DNA of 64,000 bases from Fusobacterium gastrosuis. GTDB lineage: Bacteria; Fusobacteriota; Fusobacteriia; Fusobacteriales; Fusobacteriaceae. Positions 10,437 to 18,290 of the stretch are shown piece after piece. The notes below the pieces were generated by a model that made no database searches, was not told the origin of the DNA, and saw only the letters and a program-made list of their open reading frames with translations. Position 1 is the stretch's first letter. Each line of letters begins with the position of its first letter. The position numbers were made by a program, and so were the translations under genes. The DNA lies in the NCBI RefSeq assembly GCF_900095285.1, contig NZ_LT607734.1, positions 1,364,001-1,428,000 of the forward strand, in the 5' to 3' direction.

Positions 10437-12416
10437 ATGTTTAAAATTCATTCAGAATACTCTCCCATGGGAGATCAACCAACAGCAATAGAAGAAATAG
10501 TAAAAAATATAAAAAATGGAGTAAAAGATCAAGTTCTCTTAGGTGTGACTGGATCAGGAAAGACATTTACTATAGCCAATGTAATTGAAAAATTGCAAAG
10601 ACCTGCTCTTATAATAGCTCCTAATAAAACATTGGCAGCACAGTTATATTCAGAGTATAAAAAATTCTTTCCAGAAAATGCTGTTGAATATTTTGTATCC
10701 TATTACGATTATTATCAACCAGAGGCCTATATAAAAACAACAGATACATATATAGAAAAAGATTCATCTGTAAATGATGAGATAGATAAACTTCGTAATG
10801 CAGCAACAGCAGCCTTAATTCATAGAAGAGATGTAATAATAGTTGCGTCAGTTTCTTCTATTTATGGATTAGGTTCTCCTATTACATATAGAAAAATGAC
10901 TATACCAATTGATAGAAAAACAGGTATTCAAAGGAATGAGCTAATTAAAAAGTTAATATCTTTGAGATATGAAAGAAATGATGTAGCTTTTGAAAGAGGT
11001 AAATTTAGAATAAAAGGTGATGTAATTGATATATATCCATCATATATGAATAATGGATATAGAATAGAATTTTGGGGAGATGATTTAGAAGAAATTTCAG
11101 AAATAAATACTTTGACAGGGCAGAAAGTAAAAAAATCTTTAGAGAGAATAGTTATATATCCTGCAACACAATATCTAACAGAAGATGGAGATAATGTTAG
11201 AATAGTAGAAGAAATAAAAGCAGATTTAAAAGTGGAAGTTGCTGCCTTTGAAAGAGAAAATAAATTATTGGAAGCTCAAAGATTAAAACAAAGAACAGAT
11301 TATGATATAGAAATGATAAATGAGATAGGTTATTGTAAGGGAATAGAGAATTATTCAAGATACTTATCTGGGAAATTACCGGGAGAAACTCCAGATACAT
11401 TATTTGAATATTTTCCTAAGGATTTTCTTCTTTTTATTGATGAATCTCATATTACAGTTCCACAGGTTAGGGGGATGTACAATGGAGATAGAGCCAGAAA
11501 AGAATCTTTAGTAGAAAATGGTTTTAGACTAAAGGCTGCACTTGATAATAGACCATTGAGGTTTGAAGAATTTAGAGAAAAATCTAATCAAACAGTATTT
11601 ATATCTGCTACCCCTGGGGATTTTGAAATTGAAGTTTCAAATAATCATATTGCAGAACAACTAATAAGACCAACGGGCATAATAGATCCTGAAATTGAGA
11701 TAAGACCTATTGCAAATCAAGTTGATGACTTGATGGAGGAAATTAAAAAAAGAGCCGTAAAAAAAGAGAGAGTTTTAGTAACAACACTTACTAAAAAATT
11801 AGCTGAAGAACTTACAGAGTATTATATTGACTTGGGAATAAAGGTTAAATATATGCATTCTGATATTGATACCTTAGAAAGAATTGAAATAATTCGTTCT
11901 TTAAGAAAAGGGGAGATAGATGTTTTAATAGGAATAAATCTTTTAAGAGAGGGATTAGATATTCCGGAAGTTTCTCTTGTGGCAATTTTAGAAGCAGACA
12001 AAGAAGGTTTTTTACGAAGTAGAAGATCTTTGGTTCAAACAATAGGAAGAGCAGCTAGAAATGTTGAAGGAAGAGTAATATTGTATGCAGATATAATGAC
12101 AGATTCTATGAAAGAAGCTATAACTGAAACTAATAGGAGAAGGAAAAAACAGATAGAATACAATGTGTATAATAATGTAAACCCTAAATCTATAATCAAA
12201 GAAATATCTGAAGATTTAATTAATTTAGATTATGGTATGGAAGATAAAAAGTTAGATAAAGATAAAAAAGTATTTAAGTCTAAAGCTGATATAGAGAAAG
12301 AAATAACAAAATTAGAAAAGAAAATAAAGAAACTAGTTGATGAATTAGATTTTGAAACAGCTATTACATTAAGAGATGAAATGTTTAAGTTAAAAGAATT
12401 ATTATTGGAGTTTTAA
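10437..12416 (+). CDS. uvrB: Excinuclease ABC subunit B
   Basis: DNA-damage recognition helicase of nucleotide excision repair, working with UvrA and UvrC. Walker A GVTGSGKT is at about residues 36-43. The beta-hairpin region YYDYYQPEAYI, the DESH box (LLFIDESHITVPQ) and SATPGDFE, together with INLLREGLDIPEVSLVAILEADKEGFLRS, are all present, and the C-terminal UVR motif (ELDFETAITLRDEMFKLKELL) contacts UvrC. Upstream starts at 10419 (TTG) and 10425 (ATG) lack a ribosome site; ATG 10437 follows GGAG at six bases and gives the family-typical MFKIHSEYSPMGDQP. Its placement directly after the nuclease ORF makes a DNA-repair cluster. Confidence 0.97.
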   Translation: MFKIHSEYSPMGDQPTAIEEIVKNIKNGVKDQVLLGVTGSGKTFTIANVIEKLQRPALIIAPNKTLAAQLYSEYKKFFPENAVEYFVSYYDYYQPEAYIKTTDTYIEKDSSVNDEIDKLRNAATAALIHRRDVIIVASVSSIYGLGSPITYRKMTIPIDRKTGIQRNELIKKLISLRYERNDVAFERGKFRIKGDVIDIYPSYMNNGYRIEFWGDDLEEISEINTLTGQKVKKSLERIVIYPATQYLTEDGDNVRIVEEIKADLKVEVAAFERENKLLEAQRLKQRTDYDIEMINEIGYCKGIENYSRYLSGKLPGETPDTLFEYFPKDFLLFIDESHITVPQVRGMYNGDRARKESLVENGFRLKAALDNRPLRFEEFREKSNQTVFISATPGDFEIEVSNNHIAEQLIRPTGIIDPEIEIRPIANQVDDLMEEIKKRAVKKERVLVTTLTKKLAEELTEYYIDLGIKVKYMHSDIDTLERIEIIRSLRKGEIDVLIGINLLREGLDIPEVSLVAILEADKEGFLRSRRSLVQTIGRAARNVEGRVILYADIMTDSMKEAITETNRRRKKQIEYNVYNNVNPKSIIKEISEDLINLDYGMEDKKLDKDKKVFKSKADIEKEITKLEKKIKKLVDELDFETAITLRDEMFKLKELLLEF

Positions 12417-12443
12417 GAGGCATATAAAATAGCCTCTTTTTTT
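12415..12443 (+). terminator. Intrinsic terminator after uvrB
   Basis: AGAGGC pairs with GCCTCT around an AT loop, followed by a run of seven T; it starts inside the uvrB stop codon. Confidence 0.85.
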
Positions 12444-12495
12444 AAATCAATTTTGTCAGTTAAATTAAATCTTAATAGTTTTCTCTCTAATATAA

Positions 12496-12524
12496 TAAAA
12501 AACTACCTTTTATGATAAGGTAGT
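12496..12524 (-). terminator. Intrinsic terminator of the tRNA operon
   Basis: On the minus strand ACTACCTT pairs with AAGGTAGT and is followed by six T. It lies just downstream of tRNA-Gln. Confidence 0.8.
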
Positions 12525-12542
12525 CCTAAAATTTATTTTAAA

Positions 12543-12617
12543 TGGCTGGGGTGGCTGGATTCGAACCAACGCATAACGGAGTCAAAGTCCGTTGCCTTAC
12601 CGCTTGGCAACACCCCA
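12543..12617 (-). tRNA. tRNA-Gln (anticodon TTG)
   Basis: Reverse complement folds as a cloverleaf: acceptor TGGGGTG / CACCCCA, anticodon arm CGGACTTTGACTCCG with TTG at the centre, T-arm GGTTCGAATCC and an encoded CCA end. Second gene of a two-tRNA operon. Confidence 0.95.
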
Positions 12618-12623
12618 AGACAA

Positions 12624-12700
12624 TGGTCGGAATAGCAAGATTCGAACTTGCGGCCCCCTGCTCCCAAGGCAGGTGCGCTACCGGGCTGCGCTATATTCCG
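12624..12700 (-). tRNA. tRNA-Pro (anticodon TGG)
   Basis: Reverse complement shows acceptor CGGAATA / TATTCCG, anticodon stem CCTGC/GCAGG with loop CTTGGGA (anticodon TGG), T-arm AAGTTCGAATCTT and an encoded CCA. It is the first gene after the promoter; a six-base gap separates it from tRNA-Gln. Confidence 0.95.
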
Positions 12701-12716
12701 TTTTGTCAACTTAAAT

Positions 12717-12745
12717 AGTATAACACACATAAAATAGTATGTCAA
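12717..12745 (-). promoter_or_regulatory. Strong sigma-70 promoter of the tRNA-Pro/Gln operon
   Basis: On the minus strand TTGACA, a 17-bp spacer and TATACT lie about 17-20 bases upstream of the tRNA-Pro 5' end: near-consensus spacing and sequence, as expected for a stable-RNA promoter. Confidence 0.85.
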
Positions 12746-12828
12746 TATAGATAAATAAAAAAATTAAATTTTTAAAATATAAGATTAATTATACTTTTTA
12801 TAAATTAAATAGATATAGTTAATTTTAG

Positions 12829-13572
12829 TTATCTTGTAAAAATAAAGTTAAAATCGTCTGATAATTCAAGATTTAGTTTATAATTATTGAAAGAAATATT
12901 TTTTAAGCTTTTTATATCTTCGATTTTATTTTTTATTATGATATTTAAAAAAGCACCACGAGCTTGCTTTGAATATGAACTAACAGAGATATACTTATTA
13001 TCTCTATATTCTTTAAAGTCTATATTTATTATAGTTTTAATCCTTTTTTTATCTATTATTTTAGAAAATTCTCCCGAAGCTAAGTTCAGAAGAATTCCAT
13101 CTTTATCATTATTTAATTCTTTTTCAATAAAATCATTAATATCTTTTTTCCAAAATTCATAAAATGAAATATCAAAAATTTTCATTGTCATATCTAATCT
13201 ATATTTTTTTATCATAGTAAAAGGTTTAGAAAGTCCGTAAAAGGCAGACAATATAAAAAGTTTATCCTTTATAAATTCAAAATCTTTATTATTGTATTTG
13301 CTTAGCTCTAATTCTTTGAAAGCAACTCCAGTATAAAGAAAAAGAGCTGGACTTTCCTCGTTTTTCTCAAAATTATTTATATTTTTCAAAGTATCATCTA
13401 AAATTGTATTTTTAACTTTCATGATACTTGAAATTTCTTCTTTTGAAAAAGTTCTGAGTCTATTTAATATTTGGAGCATAGCACTATTAAATATAGGTTT
13501 GTTTGTATATTCTAAGTTTTTAAAAAAATTTATATTTCTCATCTCCTTGCTAGGAGAAAAAATAATTTTCAA
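12829..13572 (-). CDS. yaaA: YaaA family peroxide-stress protein (DUF328)
   Basis: Member of the YaaA family; in E. coli YaaA lowers free iron and limits DNA damage during H2O2 stress, and the family has a DNA-binding fold. The protein begins LKIIFSPSKEMRN, the hallmark N-terminus (usually MxIxxSPAK(T/E)M), then has ALFLYTGVAFKEL, ILSAFYGLSKP, NLASGEFSKII and the C-terminal KQARGAFLNIIIKNK. The open frame extends to 13644 inside the cupin gene, but the TTG at 13572 aligns with the family start and has AAGGAG upstream, giving 247 residues. It starts three bases after the upstream stop, so the two genes are coupled. Confidence 0.88.
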   Translation of the reverse strand: MKIIFSPSKEMRNINFFKNLEYTNKPIFNSAMLQILNRLRTFSKEEISSIMKVKNTILDDTLKNINNFEKNEESPALFLYTGVAFKELELSKYNNKDFEFIKDKLFILSAFYGLSKPFTMIKKYRLDMTMKIFDISFYEFWKKDINDFIEKELNNDKDGILLNLASGEFSKIIDKKRIKTIINIDFKEYRDNKYISVSSYSKQARGAFLNIIIKNKIEDIKSLKNISFNNYKLNLELSDDFNFIFTR

Positions 13573-13574
13573 GT

Positions 13575-14129
13575 TTAATCCCACTCCTTGATGAAACCAT
13601 AGAAAATTTTTGCACTGCTTGTGATAATTTCTAAAATATTGCAATTAGTATAGAAAAAATCTTCTCTTTCTAATTGAACCGCATTAACAGTAAGATTTCC
13701 TTCTGCAACAAAAAGAAAAGCTATATTACAATCATGTTCCAAGTGAAGCCTACAAGAACTTTTTAATTCTCTAAAATATAAATCACCTCTAATACCTTTT
13801 AACATAAGATTAAAATCTCTAAATTTACCAGTTGAATATGTTTCCCAATCACCTTTAAAACGATCAATTTGAAATTGTTCTAATTCAACTTCATAATGAT
13901 TGAAATGCTCAAGTTTCATATTTCCTTCAAGTTTTGAAATATATCTATCAACTCCTGGTAAGGCAGTAAATTTTGACTTGCTAGGATCATTGGTATTAGC
14001 TATACTTATTCTTGCTTTAAAAGATCTTTCCGCATAACTAGAGTCAGAGGGATAAATAAAGATTTCATTAGTAATACCACCAGACCATTCAGCAGTTTTC
14101 CAATCATTTTTTTTTATAACACCATACAT
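13575..14129 (-). CDS. HutD/Ves family cupin protein
   Basis: Small cytosolic double-stranded beta-helix protein of the HutD/Ves family. Visible family features are the opening WKTAEWSGGITNEIFIYP, the RISIANTND segment and the paired GVDRYISKLEGNMKLEHFNHYEV region. The HutD family is linked to histidine use in pseudomonads and Ves to cold or stress response in E. coli; no hut genes are visible here, so the role is unknown. A strong AGGAGGGA site precedes the ATG. Its neighbour yaaA is a stress protein, and the pair form a short operon with its own promoter. Confidence 0.8.
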   Translation of the reverse strand: MYGVIKKNDWKTAEWSGGITNEIFIYPSDSSYAERSFKARISIANTNDPSKSKFTALPGVDRYISKLEGNMKLEHFNHYEVELEQFQIDRFKGDWETYSTGKFRDFNLMLKGIRGDLYFRELKSSCRLHLEHDCNIAFLFVAEGNLTVNAVQLEREDFFYTNCNILEIITSSAKIFYGFIKEWD

Positions 14130-14180
14130 AAATTCCCTCCTCTAAGATTCATAAAAGATTAAAATATTCGTATATATATC

Positions 14181-14209
14181 ATTTTATCAAAAATATTTGA
14201 TAATTTCAA
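14181..14209 (-). promoter_or_regulatory. Promoter of the hutD-like/yaaA operon
   Basis: Minus strand TTGAAA, 17-bp spacer, TAAAAT, about 50 bases upstream of the ATG. It is back-to-back with the metK promoter. Confidence 0.6.
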
Positions 14210-14252
14210 ATTTAATTGAAAAATAAAGAAAAATAAAAAGACCTTTTTGACA

Positions 14253-14281
14253 TTGACAAAAAATAAAAAAAATGTTAGTAT
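14253..14281 (+). promoter_or_regulatory. metK promoter
   Basis: TTGACA, 17-bp spacer, TAGTAT; transcription would begin near 14288, immediately at the 5' edge of the SAM riboswitch. Confidence 0.8.
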
Positions 14282-14288
14282 GTTTCTG

Positions 14289-14384
14289 ACCATAAAGAGA
14301 GATGGAGGGACAGGCCCTATGATATCTCAGCAACCTACTATTATATTTAATGTGTGGTGCTAAGTCCTGATAGATGGAGAGGAT
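14289..14384 (+). promoter_or_regulatory. SAM-I (S-box) riboswitch
   Basis: The S-box core is clear: AGAGAGATGGAGGGACAGGC, then CCCTATGAT...CAGCAACC, a variable P3 arm, GTGTGGTGCTAAGTCC and GATAGATGGAGAGG closing P1. It precedes metK and is followed by a U-run hairpin, so binding of S-adenosylmethionine should favour termination and lower SAM synthetase expression. Confidence 0.93.
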
Positions 14385-14398
14385 AAAATTTTAAAGAC

Positions 14399-14424
14399 CT
14401 TTCTGTTTATCAGAAAGTTTTTTT
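14399..14424 (+). terminator. Expression-platform terminator of the SAM riboswitch
   Basis: CTTTCTG / CAGAAAG hairpin with a TTTAT loop followed by seven T, 72 bases before the metK ATG. Confidence 0.85.
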
Positions 14425-14496
14425 ATTTATATTGAAAATAAAAGTATGCAATCTTTGAAAGTTATCGTATTTTATTATAAAATTTAGGAGGAAAAA

Positions 14497-15648
14497 ATGA
14501 AAAAATTTACATATTTTACATCAGAATTCGTATCACCTGGGCATCCAGACAAAGTTTCAGACCAAATTTCTGATGCTATATTAGATGCATGTATAAAAGA
14601 TGATCCAAGTTCAAGAGTGGCTTGTGAAGTTTTTTGTACAACTGGTTTAGTTGTTATAGGTGGAGAAATTACAACTTCAACATATATTGATGTACAAGAA
14701 ATAGTTAGAAATAAAATTGATGAAATTGGATATAGACCAGGTATGGGATTTGATTCAAATTGTGGAGTTTTAAATAGTATACATTCTCAATCTCCTGATA
14801 TAGCAATGGGAGTGGATATTGGTGGAGCTGGAGATCAAGGTATAATGTTTGGTGGAGCTGTAAAAGAAACTCAAGAATTAATGCCATTAGCACTTGTTCT
14901 TGCAAGAGAAATACTTGTTAAACTTACAAAAATGACAAGATCAAAAGAAATAAGATGGGCAAGACCAGATTCTAAATCGCAAGTGACACTTGCATATGAT
15001 GAAAATGGTAAGGTTAGTCATGTAGATTCAATAGTTGTATCTGTTCAACATGATGAGGATGTAACAAATGAAGAAATAAGAAATACAGTTATAAAAGAAG
15101 TAGTAAGACCAGTTTTAGAAAAATACAATCTTGTAAATGATGATATAAAATATTACATCAATCCAACTGGAAGATTTGTTATAGGGGGGCCACATGGAGA
15201 TACAGGGCTTACTGGAAGAAAAATTATAGTTGATACTTATGGTGGATATTTTAGACATGGTGGGGGGGCATTTTCTGGAAAAGACCCTTCAAAAGTTGAT
15301 AGATCAGCTGCTTATGCAGCTAGATGGGTTGCTAAAAATATTGTAGCTGCTGACTTAGCAGATAAATGTGAAATTCAGCTTTCTTATGCAATAGGTGTGA
15401 GTCATCCTGTGTCTATCAAAGTAGAAACTTTTGGAACATCTAAAGTGGATGAAGAATTGTTAGCAGGGGCTGTGGAGCATATTTTTGATCTATCTCCAAG
15501 AGGAATAGAAAAGGCTCTTGAGTTGAGAAGTGGAAACTTTAAATACCAGGATTTAGCTGCTTTTGGACATATAGGAAGAACTGATATTGATATTCCTTGG
15601 GAAAGATGTAATAAAACTGAAGAATTAAAAGCATATTTTAAAAAATAA
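14497..15648 (+). CDS. metK: S-adenosylmethionine synthetase
   Basis: Makes S-adenosylmethionine from methionine and ATP, releasing phosphate and pyrophosphate; forms dimers/tetramers in the cytoplasm. The N-terminus [19 protein letters not shown] carries the ATP-binding His16 region, followed by [12 protein letters not shown] (signature 1) and [20 protein letters not shown] (signature 2, P-loop-like). Length (383) is normal. AGGAGG lies just upstream of the ATG. Controlled by the SAM-I riboswitch in its leader; consumers of SAM in this window include the radical SAM protein, PrmC and RsmD. Confidence 0.98.
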   Translation: MKKFTYFTSEFVSPGHPDKVSDQISDAILDACIKDDPSSRVACEVFCTTGLVVIGGEITTSTYIDVQEIVRNKIDEIGYRPGMGFDSNCGVLNSIHSQSPDIAMGVDIGGAGDQGIMFGGAVKETQELMPLALVLAREILVKLTKMTRSKEIRWARPDSKSQVTLAYDENGKVSHVDSIVVSVQHDEDVTNEEIRNTVIKEVVRPVLEKYNLVNDDIKYYINPTGRFVIGGPHGDTGLTGRKIIVDTYGGYFRHGGGAFSGKDPSKVDRSAAYAARWVAKNIVAADLADKCEIQLSYAIGVSHPVSIKVETFGTSKVDEELLAGAVEHIFDLSPRGIEKALELRSGNFKYQDLAAFGHIGRTDIDIPWERCNKTEELKAYFKK

Positions 15649-15649
15649 A

Positions 15650-15726
15650 AAAAGAGTCGACTAGATGAACTGTACTCTAAATCTCAAAATTGGGAGGTAC
15701 AGATGAATTCTCAGTCGACTTTTTAA
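15650..15726. terminator. Long compound hairpin, probable bidirectional terminator between metK and the M48 protease
   Basis: Two copies of the self-complementary AGTCGACT (15655-15662 and 15713-15720) close a structure, with an inner CTGTAC / GTACAG stem at 15670-15702. T-runs flank it on both strands. At about 66 nt it is larger than ordinary terminators here. Confidence 0.65.
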
Positions 15727-15730
15727 AATT

Positions 15731-16522
15731 TTATTTTCTATAATATTTCATTGTTTCTGGTAAAAACTCTTTTAAAGCTTGAATTCTTTTTTGACTTGCA
15801 GGGTGAGTAGAGGCAAAATCAGAACCATTGTTTCCAGAAACAGATGCCATTCTTTCTTCAGCTTTTACTCCTTCTTCTGGATTATAACCAGCCATAGCCA
15901 TAAAAATTAACCCATATTTATCAGCTTCATATTCTTGAGTTCTGTTAAATTTCAATAATCCTAATGAAAGACCATCATTTACAAGTGAAGATGTAAGTCC
16001 ACCCACAAAGATATTTGTAAGTCCAGAAGCGAGTCCTGCTAGTTGTTGATTACTTGCTCCTTCTGCATGGTGTCCTCCTATGACATGTCCTATTTCATGT
16101 CCCATAACAAAAGCTATTGCAGCATCAGTTTTTAAAACAGGTAAGATACCAGTATAGAAAGCAATTTTACCACCAGGCATAGCAAAGGCATTAATATCCT
16201 TGCTGTTAATTAAATTAAATTCCCAGTTTAAATACTTAATTCTATCTTGCATTCCATTTTGAACCATATAAGTTTCTACAGCAGTTGCAACTCTTTTTCC
16301 AATTGAAGCTAATCTACGACCATTTGCAGTATTATTTGCTAACATTCCTTGAGCTTTTGTTTGATTGATAAGTTGATTATATGATGCAACAGAACTTTGA
16401 ACTAGGCTTGCATCATCAACTAATTTTAGCTGTTTTCTTCCTGTTATTGGTGCAGTGGAAGTACATGCAATTAAAAGAGTTACTCCAAAAAGTAAAAGCA
16501 AATTTTTTATTTTATTTTTCAT
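15731..16522 (-). CDS. M48 family zinc metalloprotease, lipoprotein
   Basis: Predicted lipid-anchored envelope protease. A short signal peptide ends in the lipobox LLIAC with Cys20, followed by the family-typical TGRKQLKLVDD. The zinc site is HEIGH at residues 142-146 (FVMGHEIGHVIGGHH), and the third ligand is expected in RTQEYEADKYG. The C-terminal STHPASQKRIQALKEFLP matches the M48 subfamily (LoiP/YcaL/BepA-like) but no TPR domain follows, so at 263 residues it resembles LoiP-type housekeeping proteases for outer-membrane proteins. TGGAGGAAA-type ribosome site. It is monocistronic between metK and flavodoxin. Confidence 0.93.
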   Translation of the reverse strand: MKNKIKNLLLLFGVTLLIACTSTAPITGRKQLKLVDDASLVQSSVASYNQLINQTKAQGMLANNTANGRRLASIGKRVATAVETYMVQNGMQDRIKYLNWEFNLINSKDINAFAMPGGKIAFYTGILPVLKTDAAIAFVMGHEIGHVIGGHHAEGASNQQLAGLASGLTNIFVGGLTSSLVNDGLSLGLLKFNRTQEYEADKYGLIFMAMAGYNPEEGVKAEERMASVSGNNGSDFASTHPASQKRIQALKEFLPETMKYYRK

Positions 16523-16623
16523 TTTTCCTCCAAAAAAATTTAATTGTTTAGGTAATTCTACAACAAAAAGAATTTTTTTTCAAATAATAAAATAGGAGTA
16601 TTAGATAAGAAAAAAATATATAA

Positions 16624-16656
16624 CGAAAAAAGAAGCTATTAACTAGCTTCTTTTTA
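16624..16656 (-). terminator. Intrinsic terminator after flavodoxin
   Basis: AAGAAGCTA / TAGCTTCTT hairpin with TTAAC loop; T-runs occur on both strands, so it can act on the minus-strand flavodoxin transcript. Confidence 0.8.
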
Positions 16657-16671
16657 AATATTTTTATTAAA

Positions 16672-17169
16672 TTATTGTAATTCGTCTTTTAAAACTTCAA
16701 CCCAAGATTCAACTTTAGAAGTGATTTCATCTTCATCAAAAGAAGCATCTATTGCAAGACCCATAAATTTGTCATCAATAACAGCTTCAGAAGCATCGAA
16801 ATCGTATCCATCAGTAGAAGTCATTCCTACTATTTTAGCTCCTTTAGGTTCAACTGCATTGTAAAGGTGCATCATAGCTTCAACGAAGTTTCCAGCAAAT
16901 AAAGCAGAATCTCCCACACCTATTAAAGCAACAGTTTTATCAGAGAAATCGATATCAGCAAGTTCATCGATTACATTTGCCCAATCATCTTGTAAATCTC
17001 CTAATCCATAAGTTGGAGAAGCTAATATAATGTTGTCGAACATTTCTATTGCATCGATTCCGTCAGCAACATCAAATACTTGTGCATCCCCTAATTGAGC
17101 AGCAACTATATCAACAACTTCTTGAGTTTTTCCTCCATTTGTTCCATAAAAAATTCCAACTGTTTTCAT
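16672..17169 (-). CDS. Flavodoxin (long-chain type)
   Basis: FMN-binding low-potential electron carrier that can replace ferredoxin. The phosphate-binding loop FYGTNGGKTQEVVDIVA opens the protein, SPTYGLGDLQDDW matches the 50s/60s FMN loop, and ALIGVGDSALFAGNFVEAM the 90s loop. The 20-residue insertion of long-chain flavodoxins is present (165 residues). The protein is strongly acidic, as usual. Single gene with its own promoter and terminator; AGGAGGT precedes the ATG. A likely partner for radical SAM enzymes such as the one at 18.3 kb, though that is inference. Confidence 0.95.
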   Translation of the reverse strand: MKTVGIFYGTNGGKTQEVVDIVAAQLGDAQVFDVADGIDAIEMFDNIILASPTYGLGDLQDDWANVIDELADIDFSDKTVALIGVGDSALFAGNFVEAMMHLYNAVEPKGAKIVGMTSTDGYDFDASEAVIDDKFMGLAIDASFDEDEITSKVESWVEVLKDELQ

Positions 17170-17202
17170 TTAAAAATACCTCCTTAAAAATATTCTATTG
17201 TA

Positions 17203-17231
17203 ATTTTATAATGGAAAAATATCATTGTCAA
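17203..17231 (-). promoter_or_regulatory. Flavodoxin promoter
   Basis: Minus strand TTGACA, 17-bp spacer, TAAAAT about 35 bases upstream of the ATG. Confidence 0.7.
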
Positions 17232-17396
17232 GTCGTTTTAGTAACTTCGTCTAAAAAAATATAGATTTTTATTGAAAATATATAATATGTAAATAAAAAA
17301 TACATATAATAAAAAATATTATGTTAAATATTTTTTTTGATAAAATTAATGAAATATGAAGCATGAATAACTTAAATTTATTTATTATAGTATTTA

Positions 17397-17405
17397 TGTT
17401 ATAAT
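17397..17405 (+). promoter_or_regulatory. Extended -10 promoter for the 17.4-24.5 kb operon
   Basis: TGTTATAAT lies 37 bases before the first ATG of the operon; no convincing -35. It is the same nine bases as seen before the MATE gene. The rest of the 17.2-17.4 kb gap is plain AT-rich sequence. Confidence 0.5.
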
Positions 17406-17441
17406 TAAGTTCAGAAAAATAAAATAAAAAGTGAGAAAAAA

Positions 17442-18290
17442 ATGATTTATATAGTATGTGCATTGTTTATTGAGGCTAAACCTTTAATAAAAAAATATGA
17501 TTTAAAAAAAGAAAATTCATTTCAAAAATTTCAAATTTTTTCCAATGAAGATATGAAATTAATAATTTCAGGAGTAGGGAAAATAAAGTCAGCAATTGCA
17601 ATAACTTATTTATTTGAAAATTTTAAAGTAAAAGAAAGTGATTTTATTATAAATTTGGGATATTGTGCAAGTACAAACTATAATGATAAATTAAATGAGA
17701 TAGTTATGATATCTAAAATAAAATCTGCATATTCAAATCAAGCATATTATCCTGATATGTTGTACAAACATGATTTTATCGAAGGAACGGCAATTTGTTA
17801 TGACAAAGTGGTCGAAACTTATGAAAGTGAGTCCTCTAAATATGAAAATATCTATATAGATATGGAGAGTATAGGTTTTTTTGAGGCGGCAAGTATGTAT
17901 TTAAAAAAAGATAAGATAATTGTGTTAAAATTGATATCTGACATTTTAAGAAAAAGAAAAGAAGATAGAACAATTATTGATATTAATAACAAAATAGATT
18001 TAGATAAAATTTACCAGAAAATTTATGATTTTATAGAAAATTTAAAAGCTTTTATTGTCTATGACAATAACTTTTCTGATTTAGAGGAAAAGTATATATC
18101 AAAAATTAGTAATACATTGAAGCTGACGGATACAATGTACTATGAATTTTTGAATTTATTAAAATATTTAAAACTTTCAAAGCAAGATATAATTGAATTC
18201 TTAAAAAAATATGAAACTATGGAAATAAAAACTAAATTAGAAGGGAAGAAGCAATTTGAAGATATTAAAAAAAGAATTATTGAATTCTAA
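17442..18290 (+). CDS. Nucleoside phosphorylase-like protein with a C-terminal extension
   Basis: The N-terminal 170 residues look like the purine nucleoside phosphorylase / MTA-SAH nucleosidase superfamily. It opens MIYIVCALFIEAKPLI (compare MTAN 'AMxxEAxxl'), then LIISGVGKIKSAIAITYLF, IINLGYCAS and the substrate-binding IYIDMESIGFFEAASMYL (compare 'DMExAA'). The catalytic Asp of MTAN may correspond to D in LKLISDILRKR. The last ~100 residues are a lysine-rich helical extension not typical of MTAN. It overlaps the radical SAM gene by 35 bases, so the two are surely co-translated. Substrate unknown; a nucleoside or base product from DNA repair or SAM cleavage is possible. Confidence 0.72.
   Translation: MIYIVCALFIEAKPLIKKYDLKKENSFQKFQIFSNEDMKLIISGVGKIKSAIAITYLFENFKVKESDFIINLGYCASTNYNDKLNEIVMISKIKSAYSNQAYYPDMLYKHDFIEGTAICYDKVVETYESESSKYENIYIDMESIGFFEAASMYLKKDKIIVLKLISDILRKRKEDRTIIDINNKIDLDKIYQKIYDFIENLKAFIVYDNNFSDLEEKYISKISNTLKLTDTMYYEFLNLLKYLKLSKQDIIEFLKKYETMEIKTKLEGKKQFEDIKKRIIEF

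Noticed and set aside
12543..12745. tRNA pair as an integration site of a mobile element
   Set aside because: No integrase, duplicated tRNA end or foreign genes flank it; it has an ordinary promoter and terminator.
13573..13644. N-terminal extension of yaaA to 13644
   Set aside because: It overlaps the cupin gene, and the family N-terminus aligns at the TTG at 13572.
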